A stretch of 64,000 bases of DNA, taken from contig NC_074715.1 of the NCBI RefSeq assembly GCF_947242115.1, positions 51,772,080-51,836,079 on the forward strand, read 5' to 3'. Every line of letters starts with the position of its first letter. Position 1 is the first letter of the stretch. The notes beneath the pieces are model-generated. The model was not told the origin of the DNA and did not search any database. It saw nothing but the letters and a program-made list of their open reading frames with translations. A program made the translations under genes and the position numbers. Below are positions 1 to 10,118 of the stretch, one piece after another. The stretch is from Biomphalaria glabrata (lineage: Eukaryota; Mollusca; Gastropoda; Planorbidae).

Positions 1-440
1 AGGCCAGCAAAAGTGAACAAGAGCTCCCTCTCACGGGCCTGAATGTGTACACTGTTCTGTCTGACGGGTGGGTCAGACTCGCGGCAAGAGACCGCGTACG
101 CTAAGACCCCTTCCATTTTTTCTATATCAGACTAACTGTGCGGGACACGCCATTTATGTAACGGCCCCTTGAGGAACAGCGCCAGGATTGGGACAAGGTT
201 GTGGGATCTTTTTTACAACTCCGCACAGTACAATGAGGATGTTCTCGCACCCCCTTAGGCACCCCCACGGGAGTCTTGTTTTGCTACCTTTTGGCCTAAT
301 CGTTTCCTCCTACGATCGTTTCCACCCTGGCGTCACTATGTTGCTGGGTAGCATGCCCGGGCTTCATGGGTCAGTGGTTCTTGGGCGGACCCGGATCTCG
401 ATAACGGCTCTTACAATTTTCCTAGAAAGTCGACAGCTTA
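1..440 (-). mobile_element. old LTR-retroelement-like fragment
   Basis: This stretch aligns by eye, in reverse orientation, with 40264-40490. Shared blocks include the junction near 150-165, the segment around 'aggaacagcgc' and the 'cgtttccaccctgg' block. The shared edge reads TGTAACGG in element sense, which fits an LTR beginning with TG. It is a degraded fossil with no intact coding sequence seen. The assignment to an LTR element is tentative. Confidence 0.35.
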
Positions 441-791
441 TACATATCTTTGGGAATAAAATAACTAGCTAATTGGCCACACAGGAAAAACTCTGGTTTG
501 GCCGTTATAATTTGTATAAATATAACCTTTAAAATTAAATTTGGTCTGGAGTTAAACACATTCTTGAACAAACGTATGCCAGCGGGAATTCCCGCATCTT
601 CATGATTAAAACTTACATTAACATAGACTATAGACGTTCAATTTGCGCGCCGTCTTCTAAGTTTCGATCTATAGGCCTATCATTACTATTTTATACACTC
701 GGCGTAGATTTTTAATTTGCTTAACCTGGACGATTTATTTCATTCGTTAGTTAATAGCAAAAGATACTATTAGATGCTTCCGCGCCTTACT

Positions 792-1261
792 CAACTGCGT
801 AACTAGGGATTTCTGGACCCGTGGGGGTAGGGGTGGTATCGACCTTTTTAGGGGCCCCTTCATTTTGACATTCGACATCATGAAATGAGATAACGTACTT
901 AATAAAGTTTAAATTTTCACTTGGCACTGTATATAAGTAATTTTTTTTTTAAATTATTAAAGCATAATAAAAAATCATGAAGAGTCTTTTAATGAATAAT
1001 ACCGTTGTTTATTGGCAAGATAATGCACAGGTGACAAATCTCAATTCACATCGCCTCAAGTCGTGCTTTCTGTGCAGCGAAGTCATCAATAACATTATCT
1101 AGAATTCTCGATTAATACTGTCTAGTATTGCTTACTCCACGTGAACAACAGGATTACATGGGCGTGGTATAATATTTAATGTAAAAAAAATAAATTAGGA
1201 CATTCATTTGGGGCGACTTTCAAATTTTTGACCCCTTCCCCCCACCCTAGCAACGCCACTG
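792..1261. mobile_element. hAT-type non-autonomous element (470 bp)
   Basis: The ends match the 'CAGTGGCGTAGCTAGG' terminal inverted repeat family seen elsewhere in the window: the left end reads CAACTGCGTAACTAGGG and the right end CCTAGCAACGCCACTG. The flanking 8-mers agree at 6 of 8 positions (784-791 and 1262-1269). It is longer and more diverged than the related copies at 30689 and 32362, so probably older. Confidence 0.6.
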
Positions 1262-1384
1262 ACATTACTGCGCATTTGGCTGGCATCTGCCACTGGCAAT
1301 GTCAGAAGCCTGTTCCAACCTAGTGTCCACTGCTTTGAGTTTCTTCATGAAGGTATGGCACCAGGTCAATCTAGTCCCTAGGTC

Positions 1385-1485
1385 AATCTAGTCATGCATG
1401 TCAATCAATGACTTTAAACTCTGCCAAGATGGTTTTTTTTCTGGCTGATTCAGGCAACCCATACCCATCTAATAGTGATTGGAAC
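1385..1485 (-). mobile_element. LINE 3' fragment, TATCT-tail family
   Basis: This short stretch matches the 'agtcatgcat...ctgccaag...ctggct...caggcaaccca' part of the LINE fragments described at 17868 and 48492. Only the middle of the 3' coding end survives. The remainder of 1486-2430 is AT-rich and shows nothing I can name. Confidence 0.45.
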
Positions 1486-2430
1486 TTTTGGTATACGTAA
1501 TTGATTATCTCGGAGGACAGGTCTCGCACGCCTCGTGCAAAGTATGAGGACTCCTCGGAGTTTATCTGTCTCACAATACATACAACTTTTTATGTTCACG
1601 TTTGTCTATCTATCGCTTTCTTTTCTTTATCTATGTTTCTGTAATTTAAAACATCACAAATGCCCATGAGCTATGTTCATGGCTAGACACAAACTGTCAA
1701 GTTGTTTTGGTTAATTGATGTCTACTTTTTTCCCCACTCCTTAATAACACGACAAAAGGATTTTAGCCTAAGAGAGCTTTTGTTTTTAGAGAATCCCTAT
1801 AAATATTTTTTATACTTCAATCTATGTCTGCAATACTATATATCTCGATTGTCAGCTAATTAGTCTTTATTTGTAGCTAGTTGATAGCTTTGCAAACAAA
1901 AAGAAAAAAAATTCGTTTGGTTTATTTAACTAATACTATGATGAACTAAAATGAGTTTTATATATAAGATAAGCTGATCTAAGCTAAGATAGGATAATTT
2001 AATTGGTCCAAACAAATGAAAATTTAGTTTGACTACAACTGTCAACTTGAGCATTACAGCTAATTGCAGAGGCGTAGTGAGGGGGTGGGGCAAGGGGGCA
2101 TGATGTCCAGGGCGCCACACTCAGGGGTGTAACACAACTGGGTTTTATGAGTGTGTAATTCATTTCTTGGTATTTCCTTACTTACGATAGTCCTGTAGAG
2201 CTTGCAACTTGTGTAGCATAGCAGATATGTGAAAACATTAACTAACCCACTTATCAGCAGACTATAGATCTATTTATTGAATAAATAACTTGGCTGAACC
2301 AGCCGCAAAGGCAAAATGTACACTCAAATACTAAAATCACAAATATAGTTACAGCTTCGTGTTCAGAATAAACTCATACTTCTTTACAACATACATATTC
2401 CCGCTAAAAACTATCTACGTCCTGCAATGT

Positions 2431-2592
2431 AGGGCCAATACGAGGAAAGACTACGTATAGCTTTCATGGAGGACCGCCGTAAGTGGGCACCAGGTGGGAG
2501 AAGCCTTCAGGCATTGCTAGTGACAGATCATTTGTGGAGACAGCTTGCCGCCCAATGCGCCGAACGACGCGGGAGGACCTAAGTCAATGTCC
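2431..2592 (+). mobile_element. RTE-like LINE ORF tail fragment
   Basis: The stretch around 2548-2590 (cagcttgccgcccaatgcgccgaacgacgcg) is nearly the same as at 8765-8815, where the surrounding translation resembles the C-terminal part of RTE-type LINE ORF2. Frames are broken. Confidence 0.4.
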
Positions 2593-2787
2593 GCACAAGC
2601 TAAGAAACTTTTAAGAGATAACTTTATTTGAAACAAAAATGTTTTGGGTAAGTGTACTTTAGGTGTAATATCTTCTCTTACCACGGATAAAAGGGAACAA
2701 CTGAAGACAAGACCTACACCGAGCTTAGCTTAAATATAAAGCTTGGATATCAGAAATAGCTTAATTTTTTTTTGTGTAAATGAAATG

Positions 2788-2955
2788 GCTGCCTGGTCGT
2801 GCGGTTTGTGCGCTGGACTGTCGTTCGGATTTATCGACCGTCGAGGGTTCAAACCCTGCCCGCTCCCATCCCCCGTCGTCCTGCGGGAGGTTTGGACTAG
2901 GAAGTAAACTATCTTCAACTCTGAAGGAACATCCGAAACATGTAAAACAAAATAG
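2788..2955 (+). mobile_element. tRNA-derived SINE family A
   Basis: A tRNA-like head (2788-2865) carries an A-box-like region near 'tggtcgtgcggtttgtgcg' and a B box GGTTCAAACC. It is followed by a C-rich core and a tail ending 'ctgaaggaacatccgaaaca'. Other copies are at 18641 (+), 39712 (-) and 63798 (-), with partial copies at 3388, 45301, 49175 and 57420. High similarity among the full copies suggests recent activity. Confidence 0.8.
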
Positions 2956-3034
2956 CATCGATTTTTCTTAAACAAAGTTTCACTTTGTTAAATTCTATTT
3001 GCTTTTCATTACAAACCAATTACAATAAAAATCT

Positions 3035-3275
3035 ACCCAGATATCTCTTTCTTTCTCTACCCCCTCCCCCCCCCGTATTTCCAAACTGGTTCAGATCAGG
3101 GATAGGATCATAGCGTATTAAGAAAGCTAAATGCATGAAATAGCGCTAAACAAAAATAAATCGGTAGAAATATTAAAAATCGCACAGATTTACTGTTGTT
3201 GGTCCATATCTATTACAAACTTAATTGCATGACTGATCCAAACTAATTGATACTATAACACTTTGTATACGTTTT
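3035..3275 (-). repeat. dispersed repeat R, partial
   Basis: This matches 25855-26080 in the same orientation and 34870-35100 in the opposite one. Shared features include the C-rich 'tacccc' tract, 'ctggttcaga...gggata' and 'aagcatgaaa...gcgctaaac'. It has no coding capacity. Confidence 0.6.
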
Positions 3276-3387
3276 TTTTTTTAAAAAGTATTTTTGATGT
3301 TTTTATTTTTTTTTCTTTAAATATGCCTCTCCATAAAAAAAACATGCACCTGTCAAAATGTTTTAGAAAGTGATGTGAAACCTGGTC

Positions 3388-3492
3388 GCTGCCTGGTCAT
3401 GTGGTATTGTCTCTAGATATGTCATTTCGAAAGTCCCGGGTTCAAACCTTTTCAGCCGCAATCCTACGCCATCCTGTGGCAGGTTTGTATTA
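3388..3492 (+). mobile_element. SINE family A, diverged partial copy
   Basis: It keeps the 'gctgcctggtc' start, a B box inside 'gggttcaaacc' and the 'ctgtggcaggtttg' block, but is well diverged from the 2788 copy. The family-B SINE begins immediately after it. Confidence 0.55.
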
Positions 3493-3502
3493 GGTTGATA
3501 TA

Positions 3503-3715
3503 AGAGTGGTCGAGAGGCTAAGTGCGCCAAGTGAACTTGGCTTGGCTACCTGTGAAGGGGGCTCGAGATTTGACACCCGACTAAAGGCAGCACAGAAAAA
3601 AAACTTCTCCTAGATACCCCCTCCCCACACTGGTCCACAACTGAGATTGGACAAAAGCACTCTGAGCATGCTATAAGCATGAAAGTAGTGCTATATAAAA
3701 GCTATAATTTACTTC
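3503..3715 (+). mobile_element. tRNA-derived SINE family B
   Basis: The head resembles a class II tRNA: 'gtggtcgagaggctaagtg' as A-box region, and a B-box region at about 3562-3580, here mutated. It continues with a pyrimidine-rich 'taccccctcccc' segment and ends 'gcgctatataaaagct'. Other copies are at 6716 (-), 11410 (+), 38118 (-), 39155 (-) and 60826 (-, expanded). From 3716 to 4235 I see only AT-rich sequence. Confidence 0.8.
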
Positions 3716-4235
3716 AAATCGTGATGCGTGCGAAACGCAGTTTTTTTGTTGTTTTTTTTTTAGTAGATGGTATTACAAATTGAACAAATCATTTTCGTTT
3801 CCACTTAAATTCGCATCTAATTTTTCTATCCTTGTTTTGTTTTGATTTGGACAAATTAAAATCTACACTCCCGTTATATTGTGATTTAAATTATAATCAC
3901 ACAACAAACTGAAATATTAAAAATAATAGACTTCTTCTTCTTCTAGCCAGCTTTTTGCTGCTGAGCTGTGAGCTCTTTTACAGTCTGCGCAATGCTGTTT
4001 TCTTCAGTTGTTCAGCATTGCCTGTACAGGGTGTTGGGTTTGTTGGGCTGGAGTGGTAGTAGGTTCTGCCCAAGGTGGATTAGGAAGGGGCACTCAAAAA
4101 GGGAAAAAAAGGAAAAAAATAATGGACAAAAATATCTCTTGTTCTATACATCAAAAAATACGATAGACACAAAGACACTTACAAAACATAGGTATGTATC
4201 ATTTATGTTTAAAGAAATAATACAATGAACATAAA

Positions 4236-4330
4236 TAATTTGATCAAATCATTTCGCGCCAAAACGTCCCCAGCGCCAAAACGGCTGCACCAAAACGGTC
4301 GCGGCAAAACGGCTGCGCCAAAGCGTCCTG
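4236..4330. repeat. degenerate 'gcgccaaaacg' tandem repeat
   Basis: Five or six imperfect copies of an 11-15 bp GC-rich unit (gcgccaaaacggctgc) stand out against AT-rich surroundings. Confidence 0.7.
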
Positions 4331-4374
4331 CTTCGATATCGGCAGAGGGGGTGGGGTAATAATGATGAAGCACG

Positions 4375-4502
4375 CTCATTGGAGGAGTTAAAATAATACA
4401 GAACTCCTCATGGGAGGAGTTAAGAATGATACAGAACTCCTCATGGGAGGAGTTAAGAATGATACAGAACTCCTCATGGGAGGAGTTAAGGATGAAACAG
4501 CA
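4375..4502. repeat. 33-bp minisatellite with hairpin units
   Basis: About four copies of a 33-bp unit. Each contains the inverted repeat AACTCCTC-ATGG-GAGGAGTT, able to fold into an 8-bp stem with a 4-nt loop. A C-tract follows at 4507-4518. Confidence 0.85.
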
Positions 4503-4905
4503 CATTCCCCCCCCCCCAATTTCCCCAACCATTTCTTGATATTAAAACCTCGAGGCTAAATTATATATGGCTTTAAAAATGTAAACTACTGTTTTTTTGT
4601 TTCATTTTTAATTTAAACTTATCTGCTAAAGTCTAATGTTTCAAAAAAGAAAAAAAAAGTACAAGCAAAGACTAATTGTGCTATTAAGTAAATATTTTTT
4701 TTTGTACAGTTTATATATTTAATACTTTGATTAAATTTTTCTTCTTTTTAGCGATTGAAAATTATAAGAAGGAAATGTATAATTCTAGTTTTGGTTGAAT
4801 CAAGTTTGAAACAGTTAACTCTCAAAGTCTATTATAACAAACTGTTTTAGACTTAGGTGATTATCTTTGTAGTCCTATCAAACATAAAGGCATTAAAACA
4901 TAAAT

Positions 4906-6615
4906 ATGATGCTAAATACAGTTGCAAAATATTGGAAGACGTTCTACTCTCTCTACGCTCTCCAATGCGCAGTCAATCAACAAAACGCTGCACGTGAACC
5001 TTTCGGTAATTACACTTCTCAACAAGATGTAGATCTAGATCTAAATAGGTTTACTTTCGAAAATCTAGATTTGAGTTCCTGTCGTAACCTTTGCTACCAG
5101 TGGCGGATAATTCCATGTTCTTGCGATGTCAGATGCCCCGTGCTTGGAAATTGTTGTGAAGATTTTACTAGTGAATGTCCGGAAACTTTTCGAGAAAGCC
5201 AGACCATCTTCGATCAATTCTCAACCGCCAAAGTAATATGTGAGCGTAATACGCTAATGATCTCAGCTTGTCCAGACAATGGCAATACAACGTCAGGTGA
5301 AACACTGGATAAATATAGAACTTTTAGAGAAGTAAACTTCAGTAATAATGTTAATAATACATTTTTGGATAAAGTCATTAAAACTTTGCATGTGACTGAC
5401 CTATTCACTGGTTTTACGTATGTCAACTCTGAAGTTTTTACGTGTTACGCTGAGAGCAGATCAAAACCTGTCATCTGGGACATTGTTCTTAGTTCAGGCG
5501 TAAATGGTTTTAATCTTAATGACAAATACCTAAATACCAGCCTTTTTCTCCCCAAGAACATGATGTTCAAACCCCCTGCTTTTTTTAAAAATAGAATTCA
5601 ATTTGCAACATGTTTCCTTCACAGTGTCTCCAAATGTCCCGAAGATGTTGGCGAAGATTCTCGGCTTGTGAAAAGCTGTTCATCTTTCTATTCATTCGTG
5701 AAATTCCAGGAAACAGTCTTCAACAACCATTATTGTGCATTATGTAATGGCTTCAATACAAGCCATGCATTGGAAAAATCCGATGTCCATGAATTATTTT
5801 ATTATAACGATTTTATTTTCTCGGTAACTGTGTCATTTGAAAGTTCCAGACTTGTAGTAACTCAGAAGGAGCCTAATTCAAACAGCTTTTTATCCGACTG
5901 GCTGAAGATAGAGTGCAGCTTAAACAAACCTTTCGGTTTTGAAAATTTGTTTCCTTGTCAGCTACAATCTTGCTCTAATTTTGGCCATATAATAGACGGA
6001 CAATGCAAAGACTCTATGATATTACTTTTCGCTTTTCCAGTGGCTGATTTCCCTGTTTCTGAGCACGAGAGTCTTTGGAACTACATCCGGTGTTATCTTT
6101 ATGAGCGTCTTCAACTCCGCGTGCAGGAGAGTAAACAATTTCCAAGTCTTGAAGATTTTAAGTTGCGAAAAAAAAAGTTCATCATTTTTACATTTCAAAT
6201 GTTTCTTACGTACTCGGAAAAATTTTTTATCGCAGAGATTTGGCGAGAAAGCTATTTTCAAGATATAGTAAGCCTGACTTCTTCGGTGTTCACTATCATG
6301 AAATATTTAAAAGGAGCAAGACTAAATATGAGATTTCCATTAAAAAAAACTGCTATCGACTACAGCATAACACAAGTTTGTTTTGGCATATTTCGAGAGA
6401 ATAATCTGATAACAGATGAACAAGTTTCTAACAGTGATATATCATGCACCGATGTACGCATTGATGAGTCATATTTGTTAGATAAAAAGAAATCAATGAT
6501 GAATTTGACTTGTGGAGAATATTTGATATCCTCTGAAGGTTCATTTCTGATTACTTCACATTTATTGACGTTAACTTTTTACATTTTTAGATTTTTTTGT
6601 CTAAAGTATATGTAG
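4906..6615 (+). CDS. somatomedin B domain protein with Methuselah/adhesion-receptor-like ectodomain
   Basis: A 569-aa single-exon frame. Residues 59-91 carry the eight somatomedin B cysteines (C59, C63, C71, C73, C77, C83, C84, C91, with CCEDF at 83-87). A long cysteine-rich region with many N-glycosylation sequons follows, including YCALCNG at 276-282, a motif I associate with ectodomains of molluscan Methuselah-like receptors. A basic patch (RKKK, 421-424) lies mid-chain. The frame ends in a hydrophobic stretch (about 546-565) and stops at 6615, where TM1 of a seven-helix receptor would start; no further helices are visible downstream before the next gene at 9779. Upstream in-frame stops fix the ATG at 4906. 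The N-terminal hydrophobic run (12-23) is a weak signal peptide, so an upstream exon is possible. It could be a secreted or one-pass decoy-like paralogue, or a receptor gene cut short. The somatomedin B call is firm; the receptor link is inference. Confidence 0.75.
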   Translation: MMLNTVAKYWKTFYSLYALQCAVNQQNAAREPFGNYTSQQDVDLDLNRFTFENLDLSSCRNLCYQWRIIPCSCDVRCPVLGNCCEDFTSECPETFRESQTIFDQFSTAKVICERNTLMISACPDNGNTTSGETLDKYRTFREVNFSNNVNNTFLDKVIKTLHVTDLFTGFTYVNSEVFTCYAESRSKPVIWDIVLSSGVNGFNLNDKYLNTSLFLPKNMMFKPPAFFKNRIQFATCFLHSVSKCPEDVGEDSRLVKSCSSFYSFVKFQETVFNNHYCALCNGFNTSHALEKSDVHELFYYNDFIFSVTVSFESSRLVVTQKEPNSNSFLSDWLKIECSLNKPFGFENLFPCQLQSCSNFGHIIDGQCKDSMILLFAFPVADFPVSEHESLWNYIRCYLYERLQLRVQESKQFPSLEDFKLRKKKFIIFTFQMFLTYSEKFFIAEIWRESYFQDIVSLTSSVFTIMKYLKGARLNMRFPLKKTAIDYSITQVCFGIFRENNLITDEQVSNSDISCTDVRIDESYLLDKKKSMMNLTCGEYLISSEGSFLITSHLLTLTFYIFRFFCLKYM

Positions 6616-6662
6616 TAATGTAAATATAGTTAAATACTTACTTAAATATGATTATTTACAAA

Positions 6663-6706
6663 AATTAAAGATAAAACATCTTTTTTTTTATAGTAAAATA
6701 AATAAA
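6663..6706 (+). promoter_or_regulatory. poly(A) signals after the somatomedin B gene
   Basis: ATTAAA at about 6664 and AATAAA within an 'aataaaataaataaat' run at about 6697-6715 lie 50-90 nt past the stop codon, in the sense orientation. Confidence 0.5.
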
Positions 6707-6715
6707 ATAAATAAA

Positions 6716-6955
6716 TTATAGCTTTTATATAGCGCTACTTTCAAGCTTATAGCATGCTCAGAGCACTAAAGGTCCAATTTTATTTGTAGACCACGGGGGG
6801 GGGGGGGTATCTGGGAGTAGGTTTTCCGTGCTGCTTTTAGGTGCTCAGTGAACACAACTCTGCTTAAGTCGGGTGTCAAGCCTCGAGCCCTCTTCATAGG
6901 TAGCCAAGCCGTGTTCAAGCGTACTTAGCCTTTCTACCACTTGTCATTTAGTAAA
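6716..6955 (-). mobile_element. SINE family B copy
   Basis: Reverse-orientation copy running from 'agcttttatatagcgctac' to the tRNA-like head near 6955. It includes a G11 tract where other copies have the C-rich block. The copy shows many substitutions. From 6956 to 7400 I see G-tracts and no recognisable gene. Confidence 0.75.
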
Positions 6956-7529
6956 CTAAATGAGATAAAGTAATTGTATTTTAATAGCAGCACTGAAAGA
7001 TTTGAGCCTCGGAGACGTAGAAACCATTGTGTGAATGGCCATAATATTTATACGTTTCTAGAGTGCATCTTTCATGCTATAGGAGTTGTAATGCATGTTC
7101 TGTGTGTTATGGACTCATGTTTTTTGTGGACCAGTGCGAGGGCTGGAGGGGACAGGAAAAGGGGGGGGGGGAAGAGATATCTTTTAGAGAGTTTTTGTGC
7201 TGCCTTTAGGCGCTCAGAAAGAACACAGGTCTGCTCGAGTTCAAACCCCAAGCCCTAAGCTATTCGAGATGTAGGGCCCCTTGTCCACATAAGGTCATTT
7301 TGTCGGAGTTCTTTCTTCTACATGATTGAAACAGCTCCTGAAATATTGGGGGGGGGGGGGGGCTTAGCAAATTTGGGGCCCTAAGCTATAGCTTTTGTTG
7401 CCTCTAGAACAGGTAACTCCAGTAAGCCAGGGGGGGGGACGGAATTAAGTGACTTATTTTTGCTTTCATTTTGTTTATTTTAGGAGAGATTTAAATACTA
7501 AATCATCACTTACCACAGCACAGCCGATG

Positions 7530-7775
7530 GGGGTTTTGAGTTTAAAACCTCCCTACCAGAGGGTTTTGAGATTTAAAAAACCCTTATCAGGGGGTTTTGA
7601 GATATAAATCACTCTCCCAGGGGGTTTTGAGTTTAAAACTCCCTACCAGGGGCTTTGAGCTTAAAACCCCTACAGGGGTTTTGAGTTTAAAAACCCCTAC
7701 CAGGGGTTTTGAGTTTAAAAACCCCTACCAGGGGTTTTGAGTTTAAAAACCCCTACCAGGGGTTTTGCAGTTAAA
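7530..7775. repeat. tandem repeat of a near-palindromic ~29-bp unit
   Basis: About eight copies built on GGGGTTTTGAGTTTAAAA followed by CCCCTACCA. GGGGTTTT and AAAACCCC within each unit are complementary, so each unit can fold. The units grow more regular toward 7775. Confidence 0.85.
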
Positions 7776-8559
7776 TCCCCCTCTTCTATAAACAAAACAA
7801 AAAAAATGCAAACGTCAATCCCAAATTCCAATAAAATAGCTAAGGAAGATTTTAACTTTGAAACCGCCTCCAAAAATTACGATAAACCTTCTCTCAATAT
7901 AACAAAAAAGCACATTACACACTTACAATTCTATGAGCGTAGCCAAAGGGGTTTTGAGTTTAACCCCCCCCCTCCAGTTGGGGTTTGAAGCTAAAAAGTA
8001 GGCTACCTATTCAATATAAAAAAAGCAAATTACACACTATAAAATCTATGAGCGTAGCCAAAGGGATTTTGAGTTTAAAACCGCCTGCCAGCGGGGTTTG
8101 AAGCTGAAAAATACCTCTTCAATTAAAAAAAAAAGCAAATTACGCACTCAAAAATGATTTGAGCGTAGCCAAAGGGGGTTTTGAGTTTAAATCCCCCTCC
8201 TCCAGATTGCCTTTTCTTTAAAGTTTAAAACCCCTCTAGATGGATTTGAGTTTAAAATTCCCCTACAGAGCGTTTTGAGTTGAAAACCTCTCTCTTCAAT
8301 ATTATTTTAAACCAAATTTCTTCACCAAATTCTATGGCCGTAGCTAAATGGGGCTTTGAATTTAAAAAAAAAAAAAAAAAAAACTCCAGAGATTTTTTAG
8401 TTTAAAACCCCTCAACAGATGATTTTGAAGATAAAACTTTCCTTTTCGATATAAAATCTAAAGCGAAATACAGGCATGTAATCCCAATAGCGTAGTCAAG
8501 AGAAGTTACAAATTTCTACCAGTGGCTGGGCTCCATTAATAAAGTGTGAATAGTCTTCT

Positions 8560-8830
8560 GCCGAAATAGAAAAAACACTAAATGTGTCTCAACAAAGATG
8601 GCTAAGACAGATTTTAGGAGTCAGTCATAGAGATCTGGTCTCAATCAAAGAAACCATATGCCGAACTGAGAATCGAACCCTTCGTAAGGTTTTGACAGAG
8701 CGTCGCATGAGGTTTTGATGGACATGTTCTCCTACAAAATGAATTACGCATAATAAGAGTTGCGGAAACAGCTTGCCGTAAAATGCGCCGAACGGCGCGA
8801 GAGGGTCTAAGTCAGTAACAATAGCACATT
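8560..8830 (+). mobile_element. RTE-like LINE ORF2 C-terminal fragment
   Basis: Translated pieces such as 'QRWLRQILGVSHRDLVSIKETICRT' style text and 'ACRKMRRTARGSKS' resemble the post-RT C-terminus of RTE-type LINEs. The frame is broken by several changes. Confidence 0.5.
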
Positions 8831-8925
8831 AGGTTTTTGAAATAAAACTTTTTAATAGCAAGATAATGCACAGAAGATACCTCAGAATATGCATTTTGTT
8901 GGCTTTCAATACCAGAAATAGTGCT

Positions 8926-8985
8926 CGGCGGCGGGGCTTCGCCCCGTGCTGGGGGAGCGCTGTGAGCTCCCCCAGACCCCCTTGC
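8926..8985. repeat. GC hairpins
   Basis: CGGGGCTTCGCCCCG (6-bp stem, 3-nt loop) is followed by a second inverted repeat, 'ctgggggagcgc'/'gagctcccccag'. The first hairpin recurs twice at 44888-45000. Confidence 0.7.
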
Positions 8986-9291
8986 TAGCAAGGCCGGGTA
9001 GTCTACAAGTTTTCCACTAATTCTATTCTAGGGCACAATAAACGTCTTCCGAAAGGGTTAGAAATATAATAAAGATTAATTATGTACACACACACACACA
9101 TATATATTTTTTTTCCGCGCGTGGGGTGGGGGAGGGCGTGGAAAATCCCCCCCCCCGGAAAAAAAATCCTGGCTACGCCCATGAAGTTAAGATATCCTTT
9201 CTACTCGCTGCAGAAGTGCTAGGCTTCCAAACTGAGAGGTCCAGCAGTAATTGAATCTTCTAAGTGAGAAAAATATTGTTTTTTTTTTAAC

Positions 9292-9300
9292 TATTAGACT

Positions 9301-9339
<39 letters not shown>

Positions 9340-9500
9340 GGTGTGCTGGCAAACACTGGTCTACGCCAATAAATAATTGGGCGAGGTTTCAACTTGATCC
9401 AAGAATGGGCGTGTCAGAAATAACGTGTGTAAACATTTACCGGACAGACAGACAGAAAGACAGACAGAGTGGATAAAATCTTTATAAAAAGAGTAAGAGT
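9292..9500 (+). repeat. (AT)n plus 'cttgatcc' dispersed repeat
   Basis: An AT microsatellite (9305-9336) precedes a copy of a dispersed repeat marked by 'tttcaacttgatcc', an 'agaaataacgtgt' block and a (gaca)n run. Similar copies lie at 14145, 15215, 26390, 35375, 42985, 47940 (-) and 55220. Confidence 0.6.
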
Positions 9501-9693
9501 TGAGACATATACGATGTCTGGAAAACGTTAATTTAGATATATGATAAAATAACTTTACCTTTTGAGTAATTGAAAGTTAAGAAATACAATATAAATAAGA
9601 AACACATAACACAAAATATATGACAAGACATCTGTATTATTTTAATATTACATTTACATAAACTTGATGTCTATAATATTTCCCTTATAAGTC

Positions 9694-9699
9694 TTTATT
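9694..9699 (-). promoter_or_regulatory. poly(A) signal AATAAA of SVWC gene A
   Basis: A minus-strand AATAAA lies 80 nt past the TAA of the last exon of gene A. Confidence 0.5.
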
Positions 9700-9778
9700 T
9701 TTTAACATAAACATCTTTCCATTCTTAATAGCTTTGGCGGAGTAATGAACTAGATCGGTGACGTAATGGATTCTATTT

Positions 9779-10118
9779 TTACCCCCTTCTATTTACTTGA
9801 GGTTTTTGTGCAGGTTTGGGTACCGGCTTTGGTGTAGGCCTAGAGGCAGGTTTAGGTGTAGCCCTTAGCGCAGGTTTCCTTGTTGGCTTGGGTGTAGGTT
9901 TGGGTGTCGGTTTCTTTGCGGGCTTAGGTGTAATTTTTGGTTTTGTGACAGGAGCGTTGGTGCTAAACGTTGTAGCTGGAGGCTGTAGCTTAGATGGGTC
10001 GAAGCCAGCGGATCCTATGCAGTACAAGACAGGCTTGCAGCAGTCTGGGTAGTTGGCACTGTCGTTAGTCTGAAGGTAGCATGTGGCGCGGTCATAATTT
10101 ACGGCAACAACACCACAG
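9779..10118 (-). CDS. SVWC gene A exon 3
   Basis: The acceptor CAG lies at 10121-10119 on the minus strand and the exon opens C|TGT GGT. It encodes the second half of the domain ([21 protein letters not shown]), then the Pro/Lys/Thr tail to TAA at 9781-9779. Confidence 0.85.

Larger units (their letters stand above)
7410..9185. mobile_element. large dispersed element with GGGGTTTT repeats (copy 1)
   Basis: Its start (7430-7520) and interior match 36855-37245, and its end (8985-9185, ending 'aatcctggctacgccc') matches 37250-37360. Copy 2 therefore looks like an internally shortened relative. The interior contains the tandem repeat at 7530-7775 and repeated 'gcgtagccaaaggggtttt' blocks near 7940, 8055 and 8165. 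No transposase frame is seen. The terminal 'ggctacgcc' resembles hAT-type TIRs, but a clear partner end was not found. Confidence 0.5.

Noticed and set aside
2780-2870. Possible functional tRNA genes at the SINE heads
   Set aside because: Only A- and B-box-like parts are recognisable; I could not draw a full cloverleaf and the bodies continue into shared SINE sequence.
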